NCBI RefSeq assembly: GCF_023516505.1
Contig: NZ_JAMGBB010000001.1
Location: 2,341,001-2,405,000, forward strand
Reading direction: 5' to 3'
DNA length: 64,000 nucleotides
DNA from: Sphingomonas brevis
GTDB taxonomy: Bacteria > Pseudomonadota > Alphaproteobacteria > Sphingomonadales > Sphingomonadaceae
Made by a program: the position numbers and the translations under genes. Numbering within the stretch: position 1 is the stretch's first letter; every line of letters starts with the position of its first letter. The notes beneath the pieces were generated by a model. It did not search any database. It was not told where the DNA came from and worked only from the letters and a program-made list of their open reading frames with translations. Below, one piece after another: positions 33,730 through 41,900 of this stretch.

Positions 33730-34664
33730 AGGCTGACGACCGCCGGGACCAGGCTGGCGGTTTCCCGAACCACGTCCGGAAGGTCGCCCTCACCAGACGA
33801 CGGCTCGAACGTTGCCTCGGCAAGGACCACCGGGGCAGCAACCCGGTTGCTGGCATAGATCATCGGCGGCATGTCACGGCGATAGCCATGCGTATAGGCA
33901 TGGCCGGCGGTGAAGGTCAGAACCGGCCGGTAATCCTGGATGTCGCTTGAATCGACGATCCGGTCGGTGCCGTTGTCGAGGACCAGGAAGCGGCCGGCCG
34001 CGCGCACTACCAATACGGCATGGTCGGCGCGGCGGGTCAGGTCCTTCAGCACCACCAGGTATAGGTCCTTTTCGGCCACGCCGGCGGCGCGCAGCATGGC
34101 GCGCTTGGCCAGCGCGAAGTCCTCGCAGTCGCCACGGCCGCGCGACAGCGTCTCCGACGCCGCCATCCAGCGATCGGCGACACCGAACTGGATCCGATCG
34201 TCGACGAAGCGGACTCGCGAATTGACGTAGCTGTTGACCGCCTCGAGCTTGGCGATGATGCCCTCGTCGCGCAGCGAGGCGGCGAAGGCGCCGGCGTTTC
34301 CACCGACGCCTGCCCCCGCAACCTTGTTCCAGCGCGCATCGAGCGGGCTCCGGCCAATCGCCAGTGCGACGCTGTTGAATATGTCGGGCCGATCGGTTGA
34401 GATCGGTCCACGATCATATGTCATCACCGCTGACCGGATCGGCGCGCCGCGGCCGGAGGGTTCGACATGGCTGCTATACAGCGGCCGTCCCCCCTGTTGG
34501 GAGGTGATTGCCGCCAAGGCGCTCGGTGCCCCACCAAGGATCGCCTCGGTCTTCGTCATCGACCGGTAAGAGCCATTGACGACCTGCGCCTGGGCCGGAA
34601 CGGCGAGCGCGACCACGGCGAGGCCGGGGAGGATGCGTCGAGCGAAGCAAGCGGCGTTGTTCAT
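33726..34664 (-). CDS. lapG: LapG-type periplasmic cysteine protease (BTLCP family)
   Basis: A protein of about 312 aa with a signal peptide (cut near AQA) and a bacterial transglutaminase-like cysteine proteinase domain. The triad is Cys180 (GRGDCEDFALAK), His215 (ADHAVLVV) and Asp230 (VLDNGTD). In Pseudomonas, LapG clips the LapA retention module to release the adhesin, and is held back by the c-di-GMP receptor LapD. The ATG at 34664 is preferred to the TTG at 34685, which lacks a ribosome-binding site. It is convergent with the adhesin secretion operon, and the adhesin carries a matching PAAG motif. No LapD homologue lies in this window. Confidence 0.88.
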   Translation of the reverse strand: MNNAACFARRILPGLAVVALAVPAQAQVVNGSYRSMTKTEAILGGAPSALAAITSQQGGRPLYSSHVEPSGRGAPIRSAVMTYDRGPISTDRPDIFNSVALAIGRSPLDARWNKVAGAGVGGNAGAFAASLRDEGIIAKLEAVNSYVNSRVRFVDDRIQFGVADRWMAASETLSRGRGDCEDFALAKRAMLRAAGVAEKDLYLVVLKDLTRRADHAVLVVRAAGRFLVLDNGTDRIVDSSDIQDYRPVLTFTAGHAYTHGYRRDMPPMIYASNRVAAPVVLAEATFEPSSGEGDLPDVVRETASLVPAVVSL

Positions 34665-34722
34665 GCCCTGCTTTTCGCAGGACAAGGAAAAAACAGCCTT
34701 AAATCACTAGGTTAACAGTTGG

Positions 34723-35502
34723 TTATCCTAGTTCGGCGAGAAAGGATTCAATCGCTGAGTTAAACGCTTGCGGCTGCTCGGCATTGGCCAGGTGGCCGGA
34801 ACCGGAAATCACTTCCAGCTTCGATCCGGCTATCAGCCGGTGCAGCTCATCGGACAGCGAAGGCGGCGTGATACGGTCCTCGTCGCCGACCAGGATGAGC
34901 GTCGGCACGTCGATCGCTTGAGCCCGCGCGCGCTGGTCTGCCAGCCACACTGCCTCGGCGCCGATGCGATAGGCGACCGGGTCGATCGCCGACATGGTTT
35001 CGATCACCTCGGCCTTGAGTTGCTCGGTTGCAGCGCTGCCCAGCAGCACGCCGGAGCGGGCCTCGGCCAGTGCGCGCATCGTCATGCCGTGGCTGGCGGC
35101 GATCGACCGGTCATGGATGGCTTGCCCGTCGGGATGAACCGCGAAGCTGTCGGCGATGATCAGTGAGGCGCAGCGCTCCGCCGCCGCGGCATGCATGGCG
35201 ATGGCGATGACTCCGCCAAGCGACAGGCCGCAGATATGCGCGCGCTCGATCCCAAGCGCCCGCATCGCCGCCAGGATAGCCGAGGCGTAATCGTCGCGGG
35301 TCGCGCGCTCGACCAATTCGCTCTCGCCATAGCCTGGATAGTCGAACGCGACCGTCCGGCGTGTCTTGCCGAAATGGTCGAGCTGCGGCGCCCAGATGCT
35401 TTTGTCCGATCCCACGCCATGCAGGAAGAGGATCGGCGTCGTCGTGCCGCTGCCCGTTTCGCTATATCCGATGCGCTCCCGCGCGGTGTGGATCCGCCCC
35501 AT
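34723..35502 (-). CDS. alpha/beta hydrolase
   Basis: A 259-aa cytoplasmic hydrolase of the PcaD-like group. The oxyanion region is LFLHGVGSDKSIW, the nucleophile elbow GLSLGG, the acid VGDEDRITP, and the catalytic His GSGHLAN. Similarity to 3-oxoadipate enol-lactonase is general to the fold; no beta-ketoadipate genes are adjacent, so a specific substrate is not claimed. Divergent from the [2Fe-2S] protein gene with about 50 bp between starts. Confidence 0.85.
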   Translation of the reverse strand: MGRIHTARERIGYSETGSGTTTPILFLHGVGSDKSIWAPQLDHFGKTRRTVAFDYPGYGESELVERATRDDYASAILAAMRALGIERAHICGLSLGGVIAIAMHAAAAERCASLIIADSFAVHPDGQAIHDRSIAASHGMTMRALAEARSGVLLGSAATEQLKAEVIETMSAIDPVAYRIGAEAVWLADQRARAQAIDVPTLILVGDEDRITPPSLSDELHRLIAGSKLEVISGSGHLANAEQPQAFNSAIESFLAELG

Positions 35503-35554
35503 GCCTGCATCATGGTCTCGCGCCCCCGCTTATTGCAAGCTAAGCAGGCGCGAG

Positions 35555-36058
35555 ATGACCAGCATGACCGTCAATGGCGAGGCGATTCACTATAAGCTCG
35601 ATCCCGAGACGCCGCTGCTGTTCGCGCTGCGCGATGCCTCCAACCTCACCGGTACCAAGCATGGCTGCTACAGCGGCGATTGCGGCAGTTGCACGGTGAT
35701 CGTCGATGGTCATGCCGCCCTGTCGTGCCAATTGACCATCGCCGCCGCCGAGGGCGCCGACATCACGACCATCGAAGGCCTGTCCAATGATCGCGCCCAT
35801 CCGCTCCAGCAGGCCTGGGCCGCCGAGCAGGTAAGCCAGTGCGGCCGCTGCGACCCAGGCTTCATCATGGCCCTGGCGGCCCTGATGCGCGCAACCCCCA
35901 ATCCGACGCCCGATCAACTGGCGGCGCTGCCCAACATCTGCCGGTGCGGGGCGACCCCGCGCATCCTGAAAGCCGTTGCCCGCGCGGCCCAGCTGACGGC
36001 ACCGTTGAACGCCGCGCCGGCACCGCCAGTAGCGCCCCCCAAAGCTGAACGAACGTAA
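35555..36058 (+). CDS. orphan [2Fe-2S] subunit of a molybdenum hydroxylase (IorA-like)
   Basis: A 167-aa protein of the xanthine-oxidase small-subunit type. An N-terminal plant-type [2Fe-2S] domain has CYSGDCGSCTV plus a later Cys in ALSCQLTIA; the C-terminal helical [2Fe-2S] domain has CGRCDPGFIM and CRCGATPRI. These subunits pass electrons from a molybdopterin large subunit. No large subunit lies on either side, which is unusual as the pair normally sit together. The ATG at 35555 is chosen because upstream frame overlaps the hydrolase gene. Partner may be encoded elsewhere. Confidence 0.88.
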   Translation: MTSMTVNGEAIHYKLDPETPLLFALRDASNLTGTKHGCYSGDCGSCTVIVDGHAALSCQLTIAAAEGADITTIEGLSNDRAHPLQQAWAAEQVSQCGRCDPGFIMALAALMRATPNPTPDQLAALPNICRCGATPRILKAVARAAQLTAPLNAAPAPPVAPPKAERT

Positions 36059-36143
36059 TCGGTTCGGTTCAGCAACGGCTCAGGGGATCAGGCTCAATTT
36101 CCCCTTCAACGACTCATGAAGTCGGACGTTGGAGAATTGAGTA

Positions 36144-36941
36144 ATGCGTAAGTTTCTAATCCCCCTGCTGATGGCCAGCGCGATGATGCCGGCCGCAGCC
36201 AACGCCGAGCCCGGCGATCGATCGCGCGGCGAACGTTCCGAGCAGTCGGACCGTGGCGACAATAAGTCGAACGATCAGTCGCGTCACAGCCAGCGCGCCG
36301 AGCGTTCGAGCGAAAATGCGCAGCGCACGCCGCGCGTCGAACGGCCGAACGGCGATTCGCCCCGAGTGCACGCCGATCGCGGCAGCCGCCCGGCTCGCGT
36401 CGAGCGCATTGTCGAGGTCCAGGCGGACCAGCCCGTGCAGGCACAGCGCGCCGAGCAGCAGCCGGTCGCCGACCGGATTCGCCGCGTCGAACGCCGAGAT
36501 GGCAAGCCCGACGGCTTCCTTGGCGGCGTCCTCCAGGCCGGCCGCGACCAGAATGCTCGCCAGCATGGCGAAGTCGTAGTCCGCAGGGACAATGACAATG
36601 ACCATGATCGTCGCTGGTCGCACAACAACAACCGCCGCTGGTCGAGCGACTGGCGCCGCGACCACCGGTACGACTGGCGCAGCAATCGCAACCGCTACAG
36701 CTCGCTGTATCGGCTGAGCCGCTACTATGATCCCTATGGCTGGAACTACCGCCGCTTCTCGATCGGCTACAACCTGTGGCCGAGCTATTATGGCTCGAGC
36801 TTCTGGCTGAACGATCCGTGGCAGTACCGCCTGCCGCCAGCCTACGGGCCCTATCGCTGGGTGCGCTACTATGACGATGCGCTGCTGGTGAACATCTACA
36901 CCGGCCAGGTCGCCGACGTGATCTACAACTTCTTCTGGTAG
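36144..36941 (+). CDS. RcnB-like periplasmic protein
   Basis: A 265-aa secreted protein: signal peptide residues 1-21 (cut after ANA), then about 140 residues of Arg/Asp/Gln-rich low-complexity sequence, an Asn/Asp/Arg-rich stretch near residues 147-185, and a C-terminal domain of about 80 residues with YGPYRWVRYYDDALLVNIYT, typical of the RcnB family. In E. coli RcnB is a periplasmic partner of nickel/cobalt efflux; most long relatives are uncharacterised. The charged middle is far longer than in E. coli RcnB. No rcnA or metal regulator is nearby. Confidence 0.75.
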   Translation: MRKFLIPLLMASAMMPAAANAEPGDRSRGERSEQSDRGDNKSNDQSRHSQRAERSSENAQRTPRVERPNGDSPRVHADRGSRPARVERIVEVQADQPVQAQRAEQQPVADRIRRVERRDGKPDGFLGGVLQAGRDQNARQHGEVVVRRDNDNDHDRRWSHNNNRRWSSDWRRDHRYDWRSNRNRYSSLYRLSRYYDPYGWNYRRFSIGYNLWPSYYGSSFWLNDPWQYRLPPAYGPYRWVRYYDDALLVNIYTGQVADVIYNFFW

Positions 36942-36975
36942 GTCATTTTAGTAGACTCGGCCTGACCGTTGGTCG

Positions 36976-37008
36976 AAGGGGCGTTGCGAGTTCCGCGGCG
37001 CCCCTTTT
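36976..37008 (+). terminator. terminator after the RcnB-like gene
   Basis: AAGGGGCG, a 15-nt loop, CGCCCCTT, then TT. It starts 35 bp after the stop codon and precedes the DUF885 gene. Confidence 0.55.
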
Positions 37009-37062
37009 GGCGTCCGCGAACCGGGCGCGCCCCTTACTGGCGCGATGATCAAGGGGTCGACC

Positions 37063-38889
37063 ATGAAACTGAAGCTTTTCCTTGCCATTTCCGCTGCCGC
37101 AATCGCGTTGCCGGCTCCCTTGACCGCGGCTCAGGCCGCGCTTCAGCCCGCGACTGCCCAGCAGACCGCCGAAACCGCCCATGACCGGCTGTTCCGGCTG
37201 TTCAAGGAAAGCGACGAGGCCAGCCTCAAGCGCAACCCGCTGTCGGCCCTGTTCCGCGGCGACCTGCGCTATGCCGACCGTCTCGGCGACAATATCACCG
37301 ACCAATATTTCGATGGCGAGCGGGCCGCGTCGGAAGCCGATCTCGCGGCGCTCCACGCGATCAACCGCGCCGACCTCGATGCGACCGACCAGATCGCCTA
37401 CGACGTGTTCGAATTTTCCACCAAGGATACGCTCCGCGGGCTTCAGCCGGACTTGCTTGCGCTGACCGTGGTGCGGCCACTCAACCATTTCTTCGGGTTC
37501 CACACATTCTATCCGACCTTCGCCAGCGGCAAGGGCGCTGCGCCGTTCAAGACGGTTGCCGATTACGACAACAATCTGAAGCGCCATGCTGACGCCGTGA
37601 CCTATATCGACCGTGCCATCGGCCGCTTCCGCCAGGGCGAGCAAGCCGGCGTCGTCGAGACCAAGCTGACGGTCCGCAACATGATCGAGCAGCTCGACAC
37701 ACAGCTTGCCCAGAAGCCCGAGGAGTCATCCTATTACGGCCCGGTCAAGCAATTCCCGGATGGCATAAGCGCGGCCGATCGCACTCGGCTGACCGGCGCC
37801 TACCGCGCGGCGGTCACCGACCAGATCTATCCGGCGCTGACCCGGCTGCGCGACTTCCTCAGGCTAGAATATCTGCCCAAGGCGCGCGACGGCGTCGGTC
37901 TGATGTACATGAAGGGCGGCGACAAGCTCTACCGCTACCTGGTGGAATCGACGACCACCCTGCCGCTGACTCCAGAGGAGATCCACCAGACCGGCCTCAA
38001 GGAGGTCGAACGCATCACCGGTGAAATGGAGAAGGTGAGGCAGGAAGTCGGCTTCAAGGGAACCCTCACCCAATTCTTCGAATATCTTCGCACCGATCCG
38101 AAGTTCAAAAAGCCGACGCGTGAGGCGCTGACGCAGGGCTATTACGATATCGGCAAGGCGGTCGACGCCAAGCTTCCGGCCTATTTTTCGACGCTGCCCA
38201 AGGCGAAACTGGAAATCCGCCCCTACGAACCGTTTCGCGAGAAGTTCGAGGCCGGCGGTAGCTACCAGCAGGGAACGCCGGACGGCACTCGCCCGGGCAT
38301 CTTCTATTTCAACGCCTATGACCTGCCGTCACGGACGACGCCGGGAATGACGACGCTTTATCTCCACGAAGGCTCGCCGGGCCACCACTTCCAGATCAGC
38401 CTGGCACAGGAGAATCTGGACCTGCCGCCATTCATGCGGTTCGGCGGCAACACCGCCTATGTCGAGGGCTGGGCGCTTTATGCAGAGACGCTCGGCTATG
38501 ACATGGGCTTCTACCAGGATCCGATCCAGCGCTTCGGCACCCTGTCTGACGAGATGCTGCGTGCCATGCGGCTGGTGGTCGACACCGGCATCCACAGCAA
38601 GGGTTGGACCCGCGATCAGGCGATCGACTATATGATCGCCCATAGCGACATGGGGAAGACCGACGCCACGGCGGAGGTCGAACGCTATATTGCTATCCCC
38701 AGCCAGGCCCTTGCCTACAAGACCGGGGCGATGACCATCCAGCGGCTGCGGCGAAAGGCGGAGGCGGAACTTGGGCCCAAGTTCGACATCCGCGAATTCC
38801 ATGCCCAGGTGCTGATGACCGGATCGCTGCCATTGGCGATTTTGGAGCAGAAGATCGATCGGTGGATCGCCGCCAAGAAGGCGAGCTGA
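37063..38889 (+). CDS. DUF885-family exported putative metallo-hydrolase
   Basis: A 608-aa protein with a signal peptide (residues 1-23, cut after AQA) and a full-length DUF885 domain. The likely zinc site is LYLHEGSPGHHFQI, with the downstream Glu in TAYVEGWALYAETLG, a gluzincin-like pattern (HExxH variant). Family members are often annotated as peptidases or lipoproteins, without firm biochemistry. The ATG at 37063 with AAGGGG upstream is preferred to 37045. It is followed convergently by the Lrp regulator. Several paralogues are usual in sphingomonads. Confidence 0.85.
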   Translation: MKLKLFLAISAAAIALPAPLTAAQAALQPATAQQTAETAHDRLFRLFKESDEASLKRNPLSALFRGDLRYADRLGDNITDQYFDGERAASEADLAALHAINRADLDATDQIAYDVFEFSTKDTLRGLQPDLLALTVVRPLNHFFGFHTFYPTFASGKGAAPFKTVADYDNNLKRHADAVTYIDRAIGRFRQGEQAGVVETKLTVRNMIEQLDTQLAQKPEESSYYGPVKQFPDGISAADRTRLTGAYRAAVTDQIYPALTRLRDFLRLEYLPKARDGVGLMYMKGGDKLYRYLVESTTTLPLTPEEIHQTGLKEVERITGEMEKVRQEVGFKGTLTQFFEYLRTDPKFKKPTREALTQGYYDIGKAVDAKLPAYFSTLPKAKLEIRPYEPFREKFEAGGSYQQGTPDGTRPGIFYFNAYDLPSRTTPGMTTLYLHEGSPGHHFQISLAQENLDLPPFMRFGGNTAYVEGWALYAETLGYDMGFYQDPIQRFGTLSDEMLRAMRLVVDTGIHSKGWTRDQAIDYMIAHSDMGKTDATAEVERYIAIPSQALAYKTGAMTIQRLRRKAEAELGPKFDIREFHAQVLMTGSLPLAILEQKIDRWIAAKKAS

Positions 38890-38917
38890 AAGACGACTGC
38901 GAGCGCGGCGTCCGTCC

Positions 38918-39391
38918 TCAAGCGTCGCGCTCGTCGAGCCGCACCATCGGCCGGTTCTTAATCTCTTTCTTGACGAAGCTGGTTTCATAGCGGCGAACGA
39001 TCGGGCTCGCGGCCAATTCGCTGTCGGCGAAATCATTGAACTCGGCCATGTCGCGGCAAGCGACCAACAGCATCACATCGTCGCTGCCGCTTACCTCCAG
39101 GCAAAGCTGGACCTCGTCACGCGCTTCCAGGCGATTGCGAAAGTCGGTGAAGTCTCCAGCCTTCTCATGCTCGTGAAGCTGCAGGCGAACGATTGCGCGC
39201 AAGCGATGGTCGACGATCTCTGCCGACAGCAAGGCAATCGTCCGAGCGATTGCCCCGCTTTCCTTGAGGCGCCGGATTCGCCGTGCGATGGCCGATGACG
39301 ACAGGGCGATGATCTCGGCCAGTTCCTCGGCGGTGCGGTCGGAATCCTCCTGAAGCGCATTGAGGAGCTTGAGATCGAAACTGTCGAACAT
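38918..39391 (-). CDS. Lrp/AsnC-family transcriptional regulator
   Basis: A 157-aa regulator: helix-turn-helix at about residues 5-60 (LLNALQEDSDRTAEELAEII, then SSSAIARRIRRLKESGAI) and a RAM/AsnC ligand domain after it (LEVSGSDDVMLLVACRDM). The ATG at 39391 gives the standard family length; the longer upstream frame runs across the divergent gene. Amino acids are the usual effectors. Divergent from the 77-aa secreted protein gene with 97 bp between, so it may control that gene and itself. Confidence 0.92.
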   Translation of the reverse strand: MFDSFDLKLLNALQEDSDRTAEELAEIIALSSSAIARRIRRLKESGAIARTIALLSAEIVDHRLRAIVRLQLHEHEKAGDFTDFRNRLEARDEVQLCLEVSGSDDVMLLVACRDMAEFNDFADSELAASPIVRRYETSFVKKEIKNRPMVRLDERDA

Positions 39392-39488
39392 CGATCGAAC
39401 ATTGCCAAAATCTGGCGAGCGTACTAGTGGAAATGCGCTGCGTCGGCGGCCTGAAGAGCGTATAAGGATGGCCTGAGGGGTCATTATT

Positions 39489-39722
39489 ATGTTGTCGCGA
39501 ATCGCAACCGTGATCACTGCCGTGTCGCTGGCGCTCGCCGCGCAGGCCCCGGCTGCGGCCCCGGCCAAGCACAAGAATTGCACCGCCAAGTCGCACCAGC
39601 ACGCCAAGCTTGCGGCTGCAAAAACCACGAAGGCCGCCAAGCCGGCTGTCCAAAGCGGCGGCGGGGTCGGCGCCCAGCTTCGCCGCACGCCGGATATCCA
39701 GATCCTAAGCTACGGCCCCTAA
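39489..39722 (+). CDS. small secreted Lys/Ala-rich protein
   Basis: 77 aa: a signal peptide (residues 1-22, cut after PAA or AAA) and a basic Ala/Lys/His-rich remainder with one Cys (KHKNCTAKSHQHAKLAAAKT) and the tail RRTPDIQILSYGP. No family recognised. Alone on the plus strand, divergent from the Lrp gene. Probably periplasmic; function unknown. Confidence 0.6.
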   Translation: MLSRIATVITAVSLALAAQAPAAAPAKHKNCTAKSHQHAKLAAAKTTKAAKPAVQSGGGVGAQLRRTPDIQILSYGP

Positions 39723-39856
39723 AATAAAATTTCTCTCCCGGAAGGTTTGATCGCCCGCTGGCCGTGATTCGCTGACAAGCGAACATTAACAATCTTTGCA
39801 AATCGGCCGACAGAGGCTAGTCACTTGCTTGCTACCAGTCGCATGACGTCGGGTTC

Positions 39857-39873
39857 GAGCGGTGCGACCGCTC
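39857..39873 (+). promoter_or_regulatory. hairpin in the cold-shock gene leader
   Basis: GAGCGGT-GCG-ACCGCTC, a perfect 7-bp stem with a 3-nt loop, about 75 bases before the cold-shock start and followed by a pyrimidine-rich run. Cold-shock leaders often fold into temperature-responsive structures; that role here is inference. Confidence 0.35.
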
Positions 39874-39947
39874 CCTCCTTCCTCTCCGCTTCTCCTAGCT
39901 TGCAAGCGGATCGATTGTCGGTCCGCCCCCCTTTGGAAGGGCTCAAG

Positions 39948-40154
39948 ATGCCACAGGGCACGGTAAAATTCTTCAACGACGCCAAGGGCTTCGGGTTCAT
40001 CACGCCTGACGAGGGCGGCGCCGACGCATTCGTTCATGTCTCGGCGCTCGAAGCAGCGGGCCTCCGCACGCTCAGCCAGAATCAGCGGGTCGAGTACGAG
40101 CTGGCCCCGGATCGCCGAGGTCGAGAAAGCGCAACCAACGTCAAGGCGCTCTAG
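39948..40154 (+). CDS. cspA: cold-shock domain protein
   Basis: 68 aa, a single cold-shock OB-fold: GTVKFFNDAKGFGFITPDEG carries RNP1 (KGFGFI) and DAFVHVSALE carries RNP2. It binds single-stranded RNA or DNA and acts as an RNA chaperone. GGAAGGG precedes the ATG at a normal distance; the long upstream frame has no such site. The 225-bp gap before it, with a hairpin, suggests a long regulated leader. Confidence 0.93.
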   Translation: MPQGTVKFFNDAKGFGFITPDEGGADAFVHVSALEAAGLRTLSQNQRVEYELAPDRRGRESATNVKAL

Positions 40155-40209
40155 CCCCACATTGGTGAACTGTCCGATCGGATTGGCCCGGTTGGGCCAG
40201 GAGAATATT

Positions 40210-40416
40210 TTGTCGTCTAGCCAAACCAATTTCTATCAGGCGCAGGCGGATGAAGCGCGTGCCAGGTCCGACGGGGCCACGCTGCAAAATGTGAAGGACA
40301 GCCAGCTTCGCGCCGCCGAAGCGTGGGACGCCCTTGCTGCCCGTTCACGCAAGTCAGATCTGCTGAAAATTGCTGAAGGCCTGCGCAAGGCCGAGCAAGG
40401 CCTGACATCGAACTGA
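40210..40416 (+). CDS. small helical protein, TTG start, 68 aa
   Basis: The frame from TTG 40210 has AGGAGA five bases upstream. It encodes SSSQTNFYQAQADEARARSD at the start and is helical throughout (RAAEAWDALAARSRKSDLLK). I recall very similar short uncharacterised proteins in sphingomonads. It follows the cold-shock gene by 55 bp on the same strand. No signal peptide, no cysteine. Function unknown; may be ribosome- or stress-related, but nothing shows that. Confidence 0.6.
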   Translation: MSSSQTNFYQAQADEARARSDGATLQNVKDSQLRAAEAWDALAARSRKSDLLKIAEGLRKAEQGLTSN

Positions 40417-40452
40417 CGTTTCGTCAGCGCGGATAGCGGTCGTTACCGGCGA

Positions 40453-41703
40453 TCATTCGGCAGGCGGCTGCATTCGATTGACTGCCGTCGCCGCGGCAAC
40501 GTCCATACTGACGATTCCGGTCGTTGCGAGCGCGTCGGGAATAACATCGACGGACAGGAACACTGGCAGAAATCCGAGCGGTGCTCCGAGCACTGCAAAC
40601 GCCGGCGCAGCAAGCGCAAACAGACTGACCTGATTTGGAAGCCCGACGCCGGCGAACTCCATCAGCATGGCAATCGCTGCGCAAAGAATCATTAGCTCCA
40701 AAGAAGGCGGCGCACCCGCCATTGCCGCGGCATAGGCCGCATAGGTCATTGTCAGGGGCGGCCCGACAAACCGGAAGACGGAAACGGCCAGCGGCAGGGT
40801 GACGTTGGCGGTCTCTTCGGGAACGCCGAGCGTGTCAGCGGACTTCAGCATTACGGGTAGCGACGCCATGGAACTCTGCGTCCCGAGCGCGACCAACTGG
40901 CTTGGTGCCACACACGCCGCAAATCGACGAATGCTGATGCGGCCCCAAAATACGGCCACTGGATAAGCTAGCGCCAGCATGACGAGAATGACGGTAATCA
41001 TATGGCGCAAGTAGCCACCCAATCCCCAAAGCATTGCAACGCCCGTTTCGTGAGCGGTGGCCAATGCCAGACCAAGTACGCCCAGAGGCGCAAGAACCAG
41101 TACCCAGCCGACGATCGTGAACATGATATCGGCCACCGTATCGATGAGTTTTACGATGCTATCCCGACGAGGCGCATCGGCCCGCGCCGCAGCCAGCCCA
41201 AACAAAAGCGCGAACACAACAACAGGCAATACCGCCCCGGCAGCCAGCGCCGCGAATATGTTCGTCGGTACAATGCCCAGAATAATGTCGCCAACGGATG
41301 GGACTGTCGCGTCGACGGATGTCGATCCGACATTCCTAAACGCTTCCACCGCGGCCGAAGAAACCGGCCACAGGTTGAGTAGCAAGAGATTGAGGGCAAT
41401 ACCGATTAGCAGTGCGAACGCGTAGAGTATCGCGAAGACGGCGACCGCGCGTTTGGCTGTGGCCCCTCCCGCCGCGCCAGACCCTGCCCGGGCGAGGCCG
41501 GTCGTCAGCAACGCAAAGACCAAGGGCAATACGGTCATTTGCAACGATGCCAGCCACAGTTTCCCAACAATCCGGCCAGACACAGCCAGAGTGTCGGCCC
41601 ATTCGGCCGTTCCCGCTTTCGGAAGCGACACACCGATGGTGATGCCCAGCAGCATTCCGGCCAGGATGCGCAGCCCGAGCGGAAGATTTCCTATTCGGCG
41701 CAT
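40453..41703 (-). CDS. dicarboxylate/amino acid:cation symporter (DAACS family)
   Basis: A 416-aa inner-membrane carrier with about eight helices and two re-entrant loops. Family landmarks: LWLASLQMTVLPLVFALLTT, the serine-rich GTQSSMASLPVMLKSADTLG, and the C-terminal VDVIPDALATTGIVSMDVAA. Relatives move glutamate, aspartate, succinate or fumarate with protons or sodium. The ATG at 41703 has AGGGGGAAAC upstream and is preferred to 41760. It is divergent from the ars operon; the upstream ars dyad lies 124 bp before its start, so shared control is possible. Confidence 0.9.
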   Translation of the reverse strand: MRRIGNLPLGLRILAGMLLGITIGVSLPKAGTAEWADTLAVSGRIVGKLWLASLQMTVLPLVFALLTTGLARAGSGAAGGATAKRAVAVFAILYAFALLIGIALNLLLLNLWPVSSAAVEAFRNVGSTSVDATVPSVGDIILGIVPTNIFAALAAGAVLPVVVFALLFGLAAARADAPRRDSIVKLIDTVADIMFTIVGWVLVLAPLGVLGLALATAHETGVAMLWGLGGYLRHMITVILVMLALAYPVAVFWGRISIRRFAACVAPSQLVALGTQSSMASLPVMLKSADTLGVPEETANVTLPLAVSVFRFVGPPLTMTYAAYAAAMAGAPPSLELMILCAAIAMLMEFAGVGLPNQVSLFALAAPAFAVLGAPLGFLPVFLSVDVIPDALATTGIVSMDVAAATAVNRMQPPAE

Positions 41704-41826
41704 GGTTTCCCCCTGGGCTTTTGCTACTTCAGCGGCACTTGCCGTGCAATGCAGGCCCAAATGCTCAGGTGGGGATCCGGCCGGTCGCGACTAACGGCTG
41801 GGTGAGGAGCGGCCAAACGCGATCAT

Positions 41827-41842
41827 TTCGATAAATATCGAA
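41827..41842. promoter_or_regulatory. ArsR-type dyad operator 1
   Basis: TTCGAT-AAAT-ATCGAA, a perfect 6-bp dyad. It is nearly the same as the second dyad 48 bp downstream, and both flank the ars promoter. Binding by the adjacent ArsR is inferred from position and pairing. Confidence 0.65.
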
Positions 41843-41848
41843 TTGTCC

Positions 41849-41877
41849 TTGACATCAGGCAGCCAATTTGTCATTTC
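41849..41877 (+). promoter_or_regulatory. probable ars promoter
   Basis: A perfect -35 TTGACA at 41849-41854. At 17-bp spacing the -10 would be CATTTC (41872-41877), weak, and overlapping the second dyad, so repressor binding would block it. Confidence 0.5.
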
Positions 41878-41891
41878 GATGATTATCGAAA
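41874..41891. promoter_or_regulatory. ArsR-type dyad operator 2
   Basis: TTTCGAT-GATT-ATCGAAA, a perfect 7-bp dyad between the -10 region and the ribosome-binding site of the leader peptide. Same half-site as operator 1. Confidence 0.7.
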
Positions 41892-41900
41892 GGAAGAATC

